DNA of 64,000 nt from Chloroflexota bacterium (GCA_016213105.1 JACRBN010000026.1:124001-188000), one strand, 5' to 3'. Positions 1 to 8,502 are shown, counted from the stretch's first letter. The notes: a model not told the origin generated them from the letters alone. A program made the numbers and translations.

Positions 1-2
1 CC

Positions 3-683
3 ACGCCCAGCATTTACTTCCGCTACGAGCCGCGGCTGAATGTTAAAGAATCTGATCCGCTGCCCGCCCGCCCCGTCAACGAGTATGCGTACACCAAACT
101 GCTGGCCGAGGCTGAAGTCGACCGCGCCCACGCGGTCGGCTTGCCCGTCGTGACCATCCGTCCGCGCGCGATCTTTGGCCCAGGTGACACGACCATCCTG
201 CCGCGGCTGATCGAGCGACTCCGTTCAGGCCGTCTGCCCGTCATCGGCGACGGGAAAAATATCGCCGATCTGTCCTACGTCGAGAACGTGGTCGATGCGC
301 TGCTGCTGTGCGCCGAGTCGCCCAAATCCACATTGGGCCAAAAATACAACATTACCAACGGCGAGCCTGTCGTCCTATGGGACATGGTTCACAAGGTGGC
401 GGACGCACTCGGTTACCCGCCGCCGCGCGGACGCATCCCATATCGCATCGCGGACACGGCCGCAGGGTTACTGGAAGTGCTGTGCCGTTTGCTTCCATCC
501 CAGCCTGAGCCGCCGCTGATGCGCTACACCGTCGGTGTGATTGCCAACAGCGCCACGCTCGACATCTCCGCCGCGCGTCACGACCTCGGATACCATCCGC
601 GCATCTCGGTTGAGGAAGGTTTTGATGAGTTTATTCGTTGGTGGAAGGCTACTGTCATTGCGAGGAGGGTTGAGACGCGATAG
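3..683 (+). CDS. NAD-dependent epimerase/dehydratase, 3-beta-HSD/OleD-like (5' end missing)
   Basis: This is the C-terminal 226 codons of an SDR-family sugar epimerase or 3-beta-hydroxysteroid dehydrogenase-type protein. The frame is open to the left edge, so the N-terminal NAD-binding glycine motif lies outside the window. Visible are the catalytic YxxxK (YAYTK), the RPRAIFGPGD segment, a D-x-SYVENVVDAL helix and the YNITNGEPV segment, all typical of the extended SDR family that includes OleD (2-alkyl-3-ketoacid reductase). The downstream condensing enzyme supports a lipid role, but this is inference. The last about 10 codons (TVIARRVETR and the stop) lie inside a palindromic repeat, so the native C-terminus has probably been replaced. 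Sugar-nucleotide epimerase remains possible. Confidence 0.85.
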   Translation, partial: TPSIYFRYEPRLNVKESDPLPARPVNEYAYTKLLAEAEVDRAHAVGLPVVTIRPRAIFGPGDTTILPRLIERLRSGRLPVIGDGKNIADLSYVENVVDALLLCAESPKSTLGQKYNITNGEPVVLWDMVHKVADALGYPPPRGRIPYRIADTAAGLLEVLCRLLPSQPEPPLMRYTVGVIANSATLDISAARHDLGYHPRISVEEGFDEFIRWWKATVIARRVETR

Positions 684-763
684 CGTCGAAACCCGACGAA
701 GCAATCTCAAGTAACCATAAACCATGAGATTGCTTCGTCGGCCTACGGCCTCCTCGCAATGAC
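654..763. repeat. REP-like long inverted repeat, copy 1
   Basis: The outer arms read GTCATTGCGAGGAGG and, inverted, CCTCCTCGCAATGAC; the inner arms are CGACGAAGCAATCTCA and TGAGATTGCTTCGTCG. The whole unit folds into one long hairpin. It begins inside the 3' end of the epimerase gene and ends 9 bases before the next ATG. Related copies lie at 2735-2835 and 20621-20690. Confidence 0.85.
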
Positions 764-772
764 GAAACAATT

Positions 773-1600
773 ATGAAAATCACCATCCTTCACGCTGGCT
801 ATTGCACCGCCCCCGAACACATCGCCATTCAGGGTGGGGCATGGAAGCACATCCATTTTCCCGCCATGTTCGCCGTGCTGGAGCATCCGCGCTTCGGGCC
901 GATGTTGTTCGACACGGGCTACTCGCAGCGTTTCTTTGACGCGACGCGCAAGTTCCCGTATCGGCTCTATCGTCACGCCACGCCTGTAACCATGCGCGAG
1001 GATGAACTGGCCGTCCACCAACTTTCGACCTTTGGCCTTCGACCCCGGGACATCACGCGGATTTTCATCTCCCACTTCCACGCGGATCACATCGCCGCGC
1101 TCGACGCATTCGCCCGCTCCCGTTATGTCTACCTGCCCCACGCCTATGAAGCTGTCCGTCAAAAGCGCGGACTGGATGCTCTGACTTCCGCCTTCCTGCC
1201 CGACCTGATTCCCGCCGACTTCGACGAGCGCGCTGCCCCCGTGGATGTTCACGCCGCCATCCCGCTGCCGCCCGAGTACGCGCCCTTCACGCGCGGATAC
1301 GACCTGCTGGGCGATGAGTCGGTCATCGCGGTCGAGCTGCCAGGTCACGCCGTCGGCCAGATGGGACTGATCGTCCGCGACGAGGCGCGTACCTATTTTT
1401 TTGTGGCGGATGCCGCCTGGCAGGGGCGTTCGGTCACGGAGCATCGTCCGCCGCATCCGCTGGCGAACCTGATCTTCGCTGATCCAAAAGCTTATCGCGC
1501 CACGCTCACGGATTTGCACACGTACCATCAGTCCCATCCCAGCGCGGAAGTGATCCCTTCGCATTGCGAAGAAACGCTTTCCAGACTGGCTCCAAAATGA
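773..1600 (+). CDS. MBL-fold metallo-hydrolase
   Basis: A 275-residue metallo-beta-lactamase-fold hydrolase, probably cytoplasmic as no signal peptide is seen. The metal-binding HxHxDH motif is at residues 101-106 (HFHADH), followed by a later His (LPGHAVGQ), an Asp (VADAAWQ) and a C-terminal His (IPSHCEE). This is the usual two-metal ligand set. The layout resembles lactonase-type (AHL-lactonase-like) members, but the substrate cannot be read from sequence. It overlaps the next gene by 4 bases (ATGA), so the two are translationally coupled. In this setting it might act on an acyl thioester or lactone intermediate made by the neighbouring condensing enzyme; that is inference. Confidence 0.9.
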   Translation: MKITILHAGYCTAPEHIAIQGGAWKHIHFPAMFAVLEHPRFGPMLFDTGYSQRFFDATRKFPYRLYRHATPVTMREDELAVHQLSTFGLRPRDITRIFISHFHADHIAALDAFARSRYVYLPHAYEAVRQKRGLDALTSAFLPDLIPADFDERAAPVDVHAAIPLPPEYAPFTRGYDLLGDESVIAVELPGHAVGQMGLIVRDEARTYFFVADAAWQGRSVTEHRPPHPLANLIFADPKAYRATLTDLHTYHQSHPSAEVIPSHCEETLSRLAPK

Positions 1601-2733
1601 AGGCAGAACTCTTCACCCGCGAGAACATCGCCGCGCTCGACTGGCCGTCCACACCCGACGGGGAGTATGCGCGCAACTACCTGCTGCCGATGATTCAAAA
1701 TGCCCCGCAGACTTACATCCGCAACGTGCATAACACCGAGGTGATGATCGCCAAAGTGGACGAGACACTGCTGCCCATCACGGTCACGGACTTTCATCCC
1801 GACAACACCTATACCTGCTCGCCGTACAGTCACTACATTTCGTATGGCGGCTATGAGGAAGTGCGCCACCTGGAGAATCCTCCTGTTGAAGCGCTGGTCA
1901 AACTCATCCTGCATCCCGTGGCGGCCTGGCTGCGTCACAGCGACTTCGACCGCGTGGTCTTCGTCAACAACTGGTTGCTCTCGACGAATCTATATCCGTC
2001 CATAACGGCGACCCAGCTCGATGTCCTGAGCGAAGCGCTGATGCGCTGGTTCCCTGACCGCGTCATCGTCTTCCGCTCGGTGAACGAGTCCCGCGATCCG
2101 CACATCCGCCAGACGCTCGAAGCGTGCGGCTATGACCTTGTCCTCAGCCGCCAGGTTTGGTTCATGGATCCCGATGAGGCGCGGCGCACGAAACAATACA
2201 AGGAAGATGCGCGCGTGTTGCGTCGTCATGGCTACGAGGTCGTGGACGGCCCATCGTTGAGTGACGCCGACCTGCGCCGCGCCGTCGAGTTATATAACCT
2301 GCTGTATCTCGAAAAATATTCGTATTACAACCCGCAGTTCACGGAATCCTTTCTGCGCCTGGCGCGGGACAAAGGCGCGCTGACCCTGCGCGGACTTCGG
2401 CGGGATGGGAAGCTGAACGGCATCATGGGATACTTCGCGCGCAACGGCCTGATGACCCAGCCGCTCTTCGGTTACGACACGTCCCTGCCGCAAGAGGAGG
2501 GTCTGTACCGCCTGCTGACGCTGGTCACCCTGCAGGAAGGCCTGGCGCGTGGGCTGATGGTGCATGCCAGCGGCGGCGTGGGCCGCTTCAAAAAGATCCG
2601 CGGTGGAAAAAGCGCAACCGAATATAATGCAGTCTTCACGAAGCACCTGCCGCGCAGACGTCAGCGCCCGTGGCAGGTCATTAAGTGGATCGGCGATCTG
2701 GCGATCCCGTATTTTAAGAAGATGGATTTTTAA
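1597..2733 (+). CDS. GNAT/FemAB-like acyltransferase-fold protein
   Basis: A 378-residue protein starting at the ATG that overlaps the MBL gene stop; an upstream TTG in frame is less likely. The C-terminal half (about residues 170-330), with segments such as RRHGYEVVDG, YNLLYLEKYS and LNGIMGYFARNG, looks like a GNAT fold of the type often annotated as peptidoglycan biosynthesis/recognition protein. No signal peptide or membrane segment is seen. The KK-rich tail (YFKKMDF) is unremarkable. Its position between the MBL hydrolase and the ketoacyl synthase suggests acyl transfer in the same lipid pathway. Substrate unknown; the family call is moderately sure. Confidence 0.7.
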   Translation: MKAELFTRENIAALDWPSTPDGEYARNYLLPMIQNAPQTYIRNVHNTEVMIAKVDETLLPITVTDFHPDNTYTCSPYSHYISYGGYEEVRHLENPPVEALVKLILHPVAAWLRHSDFDRVVFVNNWLLSTNLYPSITATQLDVLSEALMRWFPDRVIVFRSVNESRDPHIRQTLEACGYDLVLSRQVWFMDPDEARRTKQYKEDARVLRRHGYEVVDGPSLSDADLRRAVELYNLLYLEKYSYYNPQFTESFLRLARDKGALTLRGLRRDGKLNGIMGYFARNGLMTQPLFGYDTSLPQEEGLYRLLTLVTLQEGLARGLMVHASGGVGRFKKIRGGKSATEYNAVFTKHLPRRRQRPWQVIKWIGDLAIPYFKKMDF

Positions 2734-2734
2734 T

Positions 2735-2835
2735 GTCGTTGCGAGGAGGCCCGCAGGGCCGACGAAGCAACCTCCTGATAACGTGGTGACTTTGTGTTAT
2801 TGGGAGATTGCTTCGGGCTTCGCCCTCGCAATGAC
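2735..2835. repeat. REP-like inverted repeat, copy 2
   Basis: It begins GTCGTTGCGAGGAGGC and ends GCTTCGCCCTCGCAATGAC, with inner GACGAAGCAACCTCC and GGGAGATTGCTTC arms. It fills nearly the whole gap between the GNAT-like gene and the ketoacyl synthase gene, leaving only the ribosome binding site (TAGGAGA). Confidence 0.85.
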
Positions 2836-2855
2836 ATGAAACTATAGGAGACCTC

Positions 2856-3851
2856 ATGGAAGTCAACCTGCCCCTCAAGATCATTGGCCTCGGACGTTAT
2901 TTGCCTGCGCGCGTCGTCCCCAGCTCGGAGTTGGAAAGGATTTGCAACCTGCCCGCAGGCTGGGTGGAGCGGCGCAATGGCGTGCGCGAACGCCGCTGGG
3001 TGACGGATGAGACCTCCTCGTACATGGCCGCCCAAGCGGCGCGCGAAGCCCTTGACGAAGCGGGGCTGAAGCCGAACGAACTCAGCCTGATCATCAACGC
3101 CTCGGGCACGGCCGAACAGGCCATCCCTGATACGGGCGCGTTGATCCAAAAGCAGCTTGGCCTTGGCAAATCGGGCATCCCCGCCATGACCGTCCACAAC
3201 ACCTGCCTGAGTTTCGTCGCCGCCCTGGACGTGGCCGCCAATTACCTCTACTCGGGCCGTTACAAGAATATCCTGATCGCCAGCGCGGATGTGGCCTCGT
3301 GCGGGATCAACCCGAAGGAGCCTGAGTCCGCTTCGCTGGTGGGGGATGCGGCGGCGGCAGTCATGGTCACGCGTTCGGGCGCGGGGGATAAGTCCATGAT
3401 CCACAATGCCCATATCAAGACCTACGGCGACGGCGCCTACCTGACTGCCATCATGGGCGGCGGCTCGGGACGGCATCCCGCCAAACCGAATCACAACCCC
3501 GAAGATGACCTCTTCCACATGGATGGCCCTGCCGTGCTGCGTATGGTGCGCGGCATCGCCTCGGAATATCTGGACGAGTTGTATCCCGGCCTCTCGAAGA
3601 GTCTGGTCGATATCGACGTGGTTGTCCCGCACCAGGCCAGCAAGGTCGGGTTGATGATGCTCTCGCGCTTCGGCTGGCCGCAGGAGCGCATCATGAGCAC
3701 GCTCGAATGGCTGGGCAACTGTGTGGCCGCCTCCATCCCGTCCACGCTGTACCAGGCCGTGCGCGATGGAAAGATCCAGCGCGGGAACAAGGTGCTGATG
3801 GTCGGCACGGGCGCGGGACTATCCATCGGCGGGCTGGTGTTGACGTATTGA
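2856..3851 (+). CDS. 3-oxoacyl-ACP synthase III family (FabH/OleA-like) condensing enzyme
   Basis: A thiolase-fold condensing enzyme of 331 residues. The catalytic triad of the KAS III family is complete: Cys117 in VHNTCLSF, His259 in VVPHQAS and Asn288 in LGNCVAASIP, with a GVRERRW segment near the N-terminus. FabH uses malonyl-ACP and acetyl-CoA, whereas OleA-type members condense two acyl-CoAs. The OleD-like reductase in the same gene group favours a specialised acyl condensation over a housekeeping FabH, but sequence alone does not settle this. It has a good RBS (TAGGAGACCTC) 5-10 bases before the ATG. It probably shares the transcript with the three genes upstream and ywbE downstream. 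Confidence 0.88.
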   Translation: MEVNLPLKIIGLGRYLPARVVPSSELERICNLPAGWVERRNGVRERRWVTDETSSYMAAQAAREALDEAGLKPNELSLIINASGTAEQAIPDTGALIQKQLGLGKSGIPAMTVHNTCLSFVAALDVAANYLYSGRYKNILIASADVASCGINPKEPESASLVGDAAAAVMVTRSGAGDKSMIHNAHIKTYGDGAYLTAIMGGGSGRHPAKPNHNPEDDLFHMDGPAVLRMVRGIASEYLDELYPGLSKSLVDIDVVVPHQASKVGLMMLSRFGWPQERIMSTLEWLGNCVAASIPSTLYQAVRDGKIQRGNKVLMVGTGAGLSIGGLVLTY

Positions 3852-3852
3852 T

Positions 3853-4050
3853 ATGAACGGACAAACCCGCGCAAACATCAAACCCGGCCTGACCGTGCTG
3901 ATCGTCCTCAAACAGGACCAGCGCACAGGCAAGCTGACCAAAGGCATCGTCAAGGATATCCTGACCAAGTCGCCCAATCATCCACATGGCATCAAAGTCC
4001 GCCTGATGGATGGGCAGGTGGGACGGGTCAAGGAAATCGTGGTCGAATAG
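3853..4050 (+). CDS. ywbE: YwbE family protein
   Basis: A 65-residue protein matching the conserved YwbE (DUF2196) pattern over its whole length: NGQTRANIKPGL at the start, LKQDQRTGKLTKGIVKDIL in the middle, and HPHGIKVRLMDGQVGRVKEI at the end. The family folds as a small beta-barrel and its function is not known. It starts two bases after the stop of the condensing-enzyme gene and is followed by a terminator, so it is probably the last gene of that operon. Association with the lipid genes may be only positional. Confidence 0.92.
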   Translation: MNGQTRANIKPGLTVLIVLKQDQRTGKLTKGIVKDILTKSPNHPHGIKVRLMDGQVGRVKEIVVE

Positions 4051-4083
4051 AAAAAGAGGCTGTCATTGCGCAGCCTCTTTCTT
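4051..4083. terminator. Rho-independent terminator after ywbE
   Basis: The stem AAAGAGGCTG/CAGCCTCTTT has a short loop and flanking A and T runs, so it could work on both strands for the converging genes. Confidence 0.85.
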
Positions 4084-4104
4084 ATCATGAATATGTTCGT
4101 TGCC

Positions 4105-4139
4105 ACGCTCCTGCTGGATTCCAAATCCAGCAGGAGCGT
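4105..4139. repeat. GGATT/AATCC hairpin repeat
   Basis: A 15-bp stem (CGCTCCTGCTGGATT with its inverted copy) and a two-base loop. It belongs to the same hairpin family as the three units at 42263-42364. It lies just after the 3' end of the minus-strand lyase gene and may also help terminate it. Confidence 0.75.
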
Positions 4140-4145
4140 CTTACT

Positions 4146-6128
4146 TTATGGAATTGAAAACGCAGCAACCAGGAAGACCGCCATTTGGGCGCGCGAAACG
4201 GGATCGAGGGGGCAATACGTGCTAGGCCCGCAGCCGCCCGTGATGCCTTCGTTGGCCAGTTGTTCGATCCAATCCGCTGCCCAGTAGGAGGCGGGGATAT
4301 CATCGAACATGCTGCCGCTGGCAGGCGGCGGGGAATAGCTTGCGCCATGCTTGGCATACAACAGTAGGACCGCCATTTGATCGCGCGGCAGGGGAACATC
4401 GGGGCAGAAATTGCCGTTGCCGCAGCCGCTGGAGAAGCCGTCCGCGACGAGGGCCTCGATCCAGTAACGCGCCCAGTGGCCCGCGGTATCGCCAAAGGTG
4501 ATCGGGACATCCGTCGGCGGCGTGAAGCTGACACCATGCACGGCGCGCTCGAGGAAGACGGCAATCTCCGCGCGCGTGATCGAGACTTCGGGACAATAAC
4601 GCAGCGGGTTGACGGCGCATCCGCCCGTGAGCCCCGAGGCATACAGCTGTTCGATCCACTCCCTGGCCCAGTGCGTCCCGGGCACGTCCGCAAAGATCGT
4701 GGTGGGCGCGCCGCCCGTCGGGTCGGTGCCGTTGATGTGCTCCTCGACGTTGGTGTATCCGTCGCCGTCGGCGTCCCCGTTGCCGTCCGCGGATTGGTTC
4801 GGATTCAACCCGTAGCTGGATTCCCAGCCGTTCGGCATCCCATCGTGATCGCTGTCGGTGCAGGGCGTTCCGCTTGCAATCGCGACCCAGCCGCCGACGT
4901 CGGATGGGTCGTCGATGATCCCGCCTGTGCCGTGGAGGACATCGTTGACCACGCGCGCGTCGATGCTGTCACGGCGGGTGGTCCAGTTGCCGTCGCAGGT
5001 GACGGCGGCGCTGTTCCCCGCGCTGGCCAGCACCTGGTTATAGGCCTCGACGGCCGAGGTGGTGGTGACCTGCGGCGCCGTGTGGCGGGTGGTGGTCAGG
5101 AAGACCCGCGAGCCGGGTTCGACCACGAGGTTCTGCGCCTGGCTCTCCGCGGTGCGATGAGGGCCGATATTGCCCGAGACGTAGACACTCGCGCCCAGCC
5201 CGCCGTCATCATAGGTTTTGATCTCGTATTTTCCCCCGTCCGTCTCCGGGCCGTATTTGTAATAGTTGCCCACATAGTTTACGGGAACAATGGAGTTCGA
5301 TTTCATGTACAGGTACATGAAGGTTCCGAACGGGTTGTAGGCCACATTGTTGACGACATCCACCAGGCCGCTGGTTTGGACGAGCGGATTGCGCTCACCG
5401 TTGTGCGCGAACAGGTTGTGATGCACGCTGATATTTTCCGAGCCCAGGGCGCCCTTGCTTTCACTGTCCGCATAACCGCCGACCATCAGCCCCTTGCTGT
5501 GACAGCCCTTGGAATGGGTGCTGCAATCCAGCCCTTCCGAGACGATCGACCACTGAATGGTGGTGTCGTAAACCTTGTACCAGGTTTCCAGCACCTCGTC
5601 GGTGCCCCAACTGAAGGAGCAGTGATCGATGATGATGTTATAGAGCGGCGTCCCGTTGGAGGCCGCCTGGGCGGCGTGATTCTCTCCGCCCGGCCCGGGG
5701 CGGGAGGTGATGTAGCGCAGGATCACATCGTGGGTCTTGATGACCAGGGCATCCCCGCCTGAGGCCTTCTTCAAAGTGATCCCGCCGCCCGGGGCGGTCT
5801 GTCCGGCAATCGTGATGAACGGATTGGAGATGGTCAGCGCGGACGACAGGGCGATCACGCCGCCGATGCGAAAGACGCACAACCTCGGGCCGCTGGCTTC
5901 GACACAGGCTCTGAGGCTTCCCGTCCCCGCGTCGTTCAGGTTCACAACTTCGAATACGCGTCCCCCCCGCCCGCCGACGGAATAGGCCCCGAAGCCTTCC
6001 GCGCCCGGAAAGGCGGGAACGGCTCCCGCCGCCTGACGGTTTGCTTCCACTGACCGTACGCCGACAGGCGAGGCGAGCAGCATGAACACGACAAGCAGGA
6101 CTGCTAAATCTTTACAAAACTTTCTCAT
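4146..6128 (-). CDS. Secreted pectate-lyase-like beta-helix protein with SLH-like C-terminus
   Basis: About 660 residues. The ATG at 6128 is chosen because it follows an RBS (GGAAGGA) and begins a clear signal peptide (MRKFCKDL, then a hydrophobic run); the in-frame ATG 18 bases upstream has the RBS inside it. Mature domains: a right-handed beta-helix of the PL1/pectate-lyase type (about residues 35-400; FPGAEGFGAYSVGGRGG, IIIDHCSFSWGTDE, ISVHHNLFAHNGERNP), then a Ca-binding thrombospondin-type-3 stretch (DSDHDGMPNGWE, DADGDGYTNVEE; about 430-470), then three SLH-like repeats with a Cys pair each. It probably degrades pectin or a related polysaccharide at the cell surface. The SLH tail is shared with three other proteins in this window. 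Confidence 0.9.
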   Translation of the reverse strand: MRKFCKDLAVLLVVFMLLASPVGVRSVEANRQAAGAVPAFPGAEGFGAYSVGGRGGRVFEVVNLNDAGTGSLRACVEASGPRLCVFRIGGVIALSSALTISNPFITIAGQTAPGGGITLKKASGGDALVIKTHDVILRYITSRPGPGGENHAAQAASNGTPLYNIIIDHCSFSWGTDEVLETWYKVYDTTIQWSIVSEGLDCSTHSKGCHSKGLMVGGYADSESKGALGSENISVHHNLFAHNGERNPLVQTSGLVDVVNNVAYNPFGTFMYLYMKSNSIVPVNYVGNYYKYGPETDGGKYEIKTYDDGGLGASVYVSGNIGPHRTAESQAQNLVVEPGSRVFLTTTRHTAPQVTTTSAVEAYNQVLASAGNSAAVTCDGNWTTRRDSIDARVVNDVLHGTGGIIDDPSDVGGWVAIASGTPCTDSDHDGMPNGWESSYGLNPNQSADGNGDADGDGYTNVEEHINGTDPTGGAPTTIFADVPGTHWAREWIEQLYASGLTGGCAVNPLRYCPEVSITRAEIAVFLERAVHGVSFTPPTDVPITFGDTAGHWARYWIEALVADGFSSGCGNGNFCPDVPLPRDQMAVLLLYAKHGASYSPPPASGSMFDDIPASYWAADWIEQLANEGITGGCGPSTYCPLDPVSRAQMAVFLVAAFSIP

Positions 6129-6468
6129 TATCCAAATTCCTTCCAAACCTCGCGGTCGCGTGGAACCAGACAGCCTGGCGCATGCAACTGCGGGGCGGCG
6201 GTGTGAGGCAGAAGTTCATTCCTGGTAACTGGCGCGAAGTCTTCGCGCCGACCTGGCTTTGCGCTCTTGCAATGTTCAACTATGAGGAAACGATGGGGAG
6301 GGTTGCAGGCGAAAAAACGCAATGCTTTATAATCAGTACATTCTCCCCAGATCATAGCAGATGTGAATGATCCCAGGGTGCTAAAGCCCATTACAAATAT
6401 GATAGCTTTCTTCCAGCCCCCATTCCTTTCGGGATGAACCAAACTTATCTATCGGAATATGTGGACAA
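6129..6468. other. Intergenic region between divergent genes
   Basis: No gene is seen. It holds the leader of the minus-strand lyase, with a 9-bp hairpin GGCGCGAAG/CTTCGCGCC at 6230-6249. On the plus strand it holds a likely promoter for the small gene at 6469: TATAAT at 6328-6333 with TTGCAG 19 bases upstream. Confidence 0.5.
6328..6333 (+). promoter_or_regulatory. Probable -10 element for the small gene at 6469
   Basis: A perfect TATAAT with a TTGCAG candidate -35 at 6303-6308. The spacer of 19 is long, so strength is uncertain. Confidence 0.4.
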
Positions 6469-6669
6469 ATGACCCCGCCTCGTTCCCCAATTATCGCTTT
6501 TCTACTGGTTTTATGCCTGGTTTCGCTGGCCTGTGAACCCGTGTTTGTTGTGGGCTGGCAGGAAGTGACCCTCATTCTCCTGCTGGCGGTATTTTTGGTC
6601 GGCCCGCTGGTCTACCGATTGCTGCGCGCCTGGATCAAATTCCAGGATGCTCTGAAGAAAAAGAAGTAG
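6469..6669 (+). CDS. Small membrane protein, unknown
   Basis: A 66-residue protein with two hydrophobic stretches. The first (IIAFLLVLCLVSLAC) ends in a lipobox-like LVSLAC, the second (LILLLAVFLVGPLVYRLL) is a likely helix, and the tail is KKKK. No family is recognised. Support comes from the candidate promoter upstream, the strong terminator right after the stop and the sensible membrane-protein composition. The RBS is weak (GTGGACAA). Confidence 0.6.
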   Translation: MTPPRSPIIAFLLVLCLVSLACEPVFVVGWQEVTLILLLAVFLVGPLVYRLLRAWIKFQDALKKKK

Positions 6670-6687
6670 GCAACTCCGTTGTCACTG

Positions 6688-6730
6688 CAACGACAAGGAG
6701 GCCGCAGACTTTGCGGCCTCCTTGTCGTTG
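6688..6730. terminator. Strong hairpin terminator between converging genes
   Basis: A near-perfect 19-bp stem, CAACGACAAGGAGGCCGC with its inverted copy, separates the small plus-strand gene from the converging minus-strand monooxygenase gene. Confidence 0.8.
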
Positions 6731-6740
6731 ACGCAACCAC

Positions 6741-7967
6741 TCACCCGCGATATTCCGCAATATGGGAGGCGACAAATGCCGCGTCTTCGGCCACGCCCAC
6801 CAGTAATCCAGATTTGTACTTGTGCAGCCAGGGCATCCCAACAAAGTACAGCCCGGGATACTGCGTCACCCCGCGCTCCTGGATGGGATAGCCATCCCCA
6901 TCGGTAACGGGCAGCTTGACCAGGGAAAAGTCAAACTCGTAGCCAAGCGCCCAAATGATGGAGGTGATGCTGCGGGCGGCCAGGTCCAGTTCGCGCATGT
7001 TCTCCACAGCGTAGCCGTCCGTCAGGTTTGGCAGGGATTCCGGGGGGAGGTCAAGGTCATTTTTCTCAATGTAGTCATCGATCATTTTTACCAGATCGGC
7101 CTCGAACTTGTCCGCTTTGGCCAGGTTTTCCTGGAGGTCATTCGCCAGCAGGATGTGGCTGCCGTTCGCGCCGGTCAACCGTCCCAACAAGTGGACGCCG
7201 TCGCGCGCGAACTGGTGCAGGTTGAGGGTGTGTCCGCCATCACGGCCGGAGAGATGCGGGTTGCCTGCAAACTTCGCCCTGGGCGAGGGCAGCTTGTCCA
7301 CGGTGCGGTCGAAGAAACCGAGTTGGTACAGCCAGGAGAAAACGTCCCGTCCGCGGTAACGGCGCGGCGCGCGCCCTGCGCTTCCCACGCATAGATGCAC
7401 CATGCGTCCGCTTTGATATAACTCCTCCGCGATCTGGCAGCCCGATTGCGCCGAGCCAACGACCAGCACCGCCCCCGCTGGCAGGGCTTGGGGATTGCGA
7501 TATTGACTCGAATGGAGTTGAAGGATCCCGTCCGGGATATTCCTGCCGAAGGCGGGGATCTTTGGGCGTTGAAACAAGCCCGTCGCTACCACGACCTGCC
7601 TGGCCTGAAATTCCTGCTGATCGGTGACAATCCGGTATCCGCCGTCCCGGGCTGCGATGCTGGTGACGCGCATCCCGTATCGCACGGGCAGGTTGAACCT
7701 CGCAATGTAGTTTTCGAAATAAGCGATGATCTGCTCCCGCGGCAGAAAGCCGTCGGGATCATCCCCCCGGTATTCAGCGCCCGGCATCTGGAGTGTCCAG
7801 TTGGGCGTGAGTAGGGCGAACGAGTCCCAGCGGTCGTTCCGCCAGGCATGGGCTGCCTGCACGGACTGTTCCAGAATGAGGTGCTCGATCTGGTGTTGTT
7901 GAAGGAAACGGCTGGTCGCCAGTCCCGCCTGACCGCCGCCGATCACGAGCGTGTCGATCGTTTGCAT
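6741..7967 (-). CDS. Flavin-containing monooxygenase / FAD-dependent oxidoreductase (CzcO-like)
   Basis: 408 residues. The ATG at 7967 is preceded by AGAGGAG 6 bases away and puts the FAD motif at the very start (VIGGGQAGLATS, residues 8-19). A second Rossmann motif for NADPH (VVGSAQSGCQIAEEL) and the WALGYEFDF segment near the end are typical of single-component flavin monooxygenases of the YUCCA/CzcO type. Such enzymes oxygenate small nucleophilic substrates or act as Baeyer-Villiger-like oxidases; the substrate cannot be told here. It is cytoplasmic and monocistronic, with its own terminator. Confidence 0.88.
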   Translation of the reverse strand: MQTIDTLVIGGGQAGLATSRFLQQHQIEHLILEQSVQAAHAWRNDRWDSFALLTPNWTLQMPGAEYRGDDPDGFLPREQIIAYFENYIARFNLPVRYGMRVTSIAARDGGYRIVTDQQEFQARQVVVATGLFQRPKIPAFGRNIPDGILQLHSSQYRNPQALPAGAVLVVGSAQSGCQIAEELYQSGRMVHLCVGSAGRAPRRYRGRDVFSWLYQLGFFDRTVDKLPSPRAKFAGNPHLSGRDGGHTLNLHQFARDGVHLLGRLTGANGSHILLANDLQENLAKADKFEADLVKMIDDYIEKNDLDLPPESLPNLTDGYAVENMRELDLAARSITSIIWALGYEFDFSLVKLPVTDGDGYPIQERGVTQYPGLYFVGMPWLHKYKSGLLVGVAEDAAFVASHIAEYRG

Positions 7968-8070
7968 GTGTACTCCTCTATTTCTAAATCGGTCCGCTGC
8001 TGGTAAGATTGAATTCATTATAGAGATGTTTTATCCGAATTTCAATCCTATCACGGAAGGGAAATATCTT

Positions 8071-8439
8071 ATGTCACAAAATCCACTCAACCTTGCCCTG
8101 CGTTTTATCCTTGAGTTGATCGCCTTGTATGCGGTTGGCTTTTGGGGCTGGATGAAGTTCGACGGCCTCCTGCATTATTTGGCTGGCATTGGCCTGCCCC
8201 TGCTGGCAGCCTCACTGTGGGGCACCTTCCGCGTGCCCGGGGATGCCAGCGCCAACGGCAAGGCTCCCGTGGCCGTGCCTGGCTGGCTGCGGCTTCTGCT
8301 CGAACTGGGGTTGTTCATCTTCGCCGCCTGGGGGCTGCTGGATGCGGGCGCCGTCACCGCTGCGTATGTATTCGGCGGCGTGTCCCTGTTGCATTACCTG
8401 GTTTCGTACGACCGCGTGCTTTGGTTGTTGAAGAGATAG
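8071..8439 (+). CDS. YrdB family membrane protein (DUF2568)
   Basis: 122 residues with four hydrophobic segments (LALRFILELIALYAVGFWGW, ALFGW-like middle, LRLLLELGLFIFAAWGLL, AYVFGGVSLLHYLVSY). This matches the YrdB/DUF2568 pattern of small inner-membrane proteins of unknown role. The ATG at 8071 follows GGAAGG about 10 bases upstream; upstream in-frame starts lack an RBS. It lies divergently from the monooxygenase gene. Confidence 0.8.
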   Translation: MSQNPLNLALRFILELIALYAVGFWGWMKFDGLLHYLAGIGLPLLAASLWGTFRVPGDASANGKAPVAVPGWLRLLLELGLFIFAAWGLLDAGAVTAAYVFGGVSLLHYLVSYDRVLWLLKR

Positions 8440-8502
8440 TGTCTCTCCCACATTCCCAGCCAGTATAATCGTGTCATCGATATGGAAAGAAGGAGATGAT
8501 TG

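Noticed and set aside
4377-5762. A 461-codon frame antisense to the lyase gene
   Set aside because: Shadow of a G/C-rich gene; composition is Val/Ala/Arg/Gly-biased with no domain.
6220-6270. Possible c-di-GMP-I riboswitch in the lyase leader (GCAAAGCC, hairpin, GTTACC on the minus strand)
   Set aside because: The 5' half of the aptamer with GGCAAACC and the GNRA-type stem could not be found, so the resemblance is too thin. A covariance-model search would decide.
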